From contig DEIT01000009.1 of NCBI GenBank assembly GCA_002352635.1, positions 10,464-17,853 on the forward strand: DNA of 7,390 nucleotides, given 5' to 3'. Source of the stretch: Hyphomicrobiaceae bacterium UBA2767. GTDB lineage: Bacteria; Pseudomonadota; Alphaproteobacteria; Rhizobiales; Methyloligellaceae. The notes below the pieces were generated by a model. That model was not told the origin of the DNA. It ran no database searches and worked only from the letters and a program-made list of their open reading frames with translations. Position numbers and translations under genes: made by a program. Numbering within the stretch: position 1 is the first letter of the stretch; every line of letters starts with the position of its first letter. Of the stretch, positions 5,945 through 7,390 are shown in pieces.

Positions 5945-7390
5945 CTATAGGGAATAATAGAACGGCGCAAAGAAAGAATAGGCGAGCCAGATGATCACGA
6001 TCAAGGGTGCTCCCGCAATCATGAAATCGCGAAAACGATAATGTCCAGGACCCATGACAATCAGGTTCGTCTGATACGCAATCGGCGTGGCAAAGGAACA
6101 ATTGAGCGCGAAGATCATCCCATAAACGAAAGGAGTGGGATCGGCCCCGATCTGATTGGCCGCACTAACGACAATCGGCGCAAACAGAGCGGCTGTCGCG
6201 TGGTTGCTTAAGAAGTTCGTCAGGATTGCCACCAGCAGGAACAAGGCCGACAGCAACACCGCAGGGCCGTATCCTGAGAACACTTTGACCACCTGATGGG
6301 CAAGGAATTCAGCACCCCCAGTAGCCTCAAGCGCCACGGCCATCGCGAAGGCCGTGCCGATGAGAAAGAATATCTTTGCATCAAACGCCCGAGCGGCCTG
6401 GGGCACAGTGAGCGCACCGACGAGGATCATGCCGATCACCCCGGCTATTGCAGCAATGGAAATCGGAACATATCCGCTTGCTGCGGCAACGATCATGGCC
6501 AGGAACACAATCATCGCGCTTTTGGCATGATGAGGCACGGGAAGTTCAGCCCTTGAGCGGGCCAGCAGCAAGAGATCGCGATGTTCGCGCAGATACCGAA
6601 CAGCCTGGGGCGTACCGAGCAGCAGCAGCACATCTCCGGCAACCAGGCGAATCTTATGAAACGGGTCGTGGATCATCCGGCTGTGGCGTTCGATGCCAAG
6701 CAGAGTGCACCCGGTATCGAATTTGAACCGTTCAGGCCGAAGCGTGCCTCCAATGCGCGGCGAACCCGGCGCAATGACGACTTCCGTCATAATCAAACGT
6801 TCGCGCCGTTGCTGGGGCTCATCGCCATCCACCTGCAGATCGTCCATCTTTGCAAGATCACCGATCACCGTTCGATCGTGAGCAATGGCATCCATCAGAA
6901 CCCGGCGCGTGGCCGCAATCATCAGAATGTCACCCTGCTGCAGTGCCAAGTCTTCAAACGGCGGCAGAACAGAGTGCCCACCTCGCTGCACCAGCTTCAC
7001 CGTCATGTGGTGGATTCCGGGGAACATGCCAGCGACAGACTTTATGCCGATCCAGGGATGTTCCTCATTTAGGGCGATCTGAGCGATGAAATGCTTTCCC
7101 CGCTCGCTGTCAGTCTGACCCAGCACCGGGCTCGGTTTGATCAGACGCGGCACGACGAAAATGACGTAGAGCCCGCCAATCGATGCGAGCAGCAGTCCGG
7201 GCACGGAAAAGTCGAAAAAGTTGATCCTCGCCATGCCGTTGGCTTCAGCAACCGTTACCGCGATGAGATTGGCGGACGAGCCGATCAGTGTTGTCATGCC
7301 GCCGAGTATGGCGATGAAACTGAGCGGCATGAGGACATGCGCTGCGGTCTTGCCCAGACGGGCCGCCAGCGCACTCAGGATCGGAATGAA
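5945..7390 (-). CDS. SLC13/DASS-family anion permease with two RCK_C (TrkA_C) domains (5' end outside the window)
   Basis: Inner-membrane carrier of the ArsB/NhaD ion-transporter superfamily, related to Na+-coupled dicarboxylate and sulfate symporters. The frame is open to the window edge; 482 codons are visible and the N-terminal helices are missing. The Met at 7330 is internal, because the 20 codons before it read as a normal family loop. Numbering from that Met: first substrate hairpin with GGMTTLIGSSANL (10-22), a transmembrane helix (43-63), a cytoplasmic region (about 70-265) holding two RCK_C domains (about 80-150 and 178-256, each with a 'GD.L.....' strand: QQGDILMI, VAGDVLLLL), then helices at about 271-290, 292-308, 318-335 and 355-374. 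The second hairpin contains SNHATAAL (375-382), followed by SFATPIAYQTNL (412-423), MGPGHYRF (426-433) and a last helix (436-455). RCK_C domains in such permeases probably sense a ligand. Substrate (sulfate, dicarboxylate or other anion) cannot be told from sequence. It precedes bpt by 51 bases. Confidence 0.93.
   Translation of the reverse strand, partial: FIPILSALAARLGKTAAHVLMPLSFIAILGGMTTLIGSSANLIAVTVAEANGMARINFFDFSVPGLLLASIGGLYVIFVVPRLIKPSPVLGQTDSERGKHFIAQIALNEEHPWIGIKSVAGMFPGIHHMTVKLVQRGGHSVLPPFEDLALQQGDILMIAATRRVLMDAIAHDRTVIGDLAKMDDLQVDGDEPQQRRERLIMTEVVIAPGSPRIGGTLRPERFKFDTGCTLLGIERHSRMIHDPFHKIRLVAGDVLLLLGTPQAVRYLREHRDLLLLARSRAELPVPHHAKSAMIVFLAMIVAAASGYVPISIAAIAGVIGMILVGALTVPQAARAFDAKIFFLIGTAFAMAVALEATGGAEFLAHQVVKVFSGYGPAVLLSALFLLVAILTNFLSNHATAALFAPIVVSAANQIGADPTPFVYGMIFALNCSFATPIAYQTNLIVMGPGHYRFRDFMIAGAPLIVIIWLAYSFFAPFYYSL

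Noticed and set aside
1..7390. Mobile element, phage, CRISPR or defence system
   Set aside because: No transposase, integrase, terminal repeats, spaced direct repeats or defence-type domains are visible; all genes are housekeeping or common families with similar base composition.

Overview
This is an ordinary, gene-dense chromosomal segment from an alphaproteobacterium, most likely of the Hyphomicrobiales (rhizobial/Brucella-like) group. The taxon is inferred from moderately high GC, alphaproteobacterial-looking protein sequences, and the rnc-era-recO order followed by parC. I cannot name a genus. Seven protein genes are present, and both outermost ones run off the window. I see no RNA gene, insertion sequence, CRISPR array, phage remnant or frameshift.

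Left part, + strand (positions 1-5116): rnc (RNase III, missing its first residues), era (16S rRNA-binding GTPase), recO (recombination mediator), parC (topoisomerase IV subunit A) and a small GNAT acetyltransferase. rnc and era overlap by 11 bases and era-recO are 18 bases apart, so these three look like one transcription unit. A 70-base, partly AT-rich gap separates recO from parC. It is the only place in this run with room for an internal promoter, but I see no convincing one. The GNAT gene follows parC by 36 bases with a good Shine-Dalgarno sequence.

Right part, - strand (positions 5135-7390): a large SLC13/DASS-type anion permease with two cytoplasmic RCK_C (TrkA_C) domains, truncated at its N-terminus by the window edge. 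It is followed 51 bases later by bpt, an Ate1-superfamily aminoacyl-tRNA-protein transferase of the N-degron pathway. bpt converges on the GNAT gene with only 18 bases between the stop codons.

The left block covers RNA processing and ribosome maturation (rnc, era), DNA repair (recO) and chromosome decatenation (parC). The right pair joins membrane anion transport with targeted proteolysis, with no evident shared pathway. I looked for an undescribed system and did not find one. The points most worth a second look are the Gln at the quinolone-determining Ser position of ParC, the SLC13-bpt pairing, and the convergent GNAT/bpt junction with no visible terminator.
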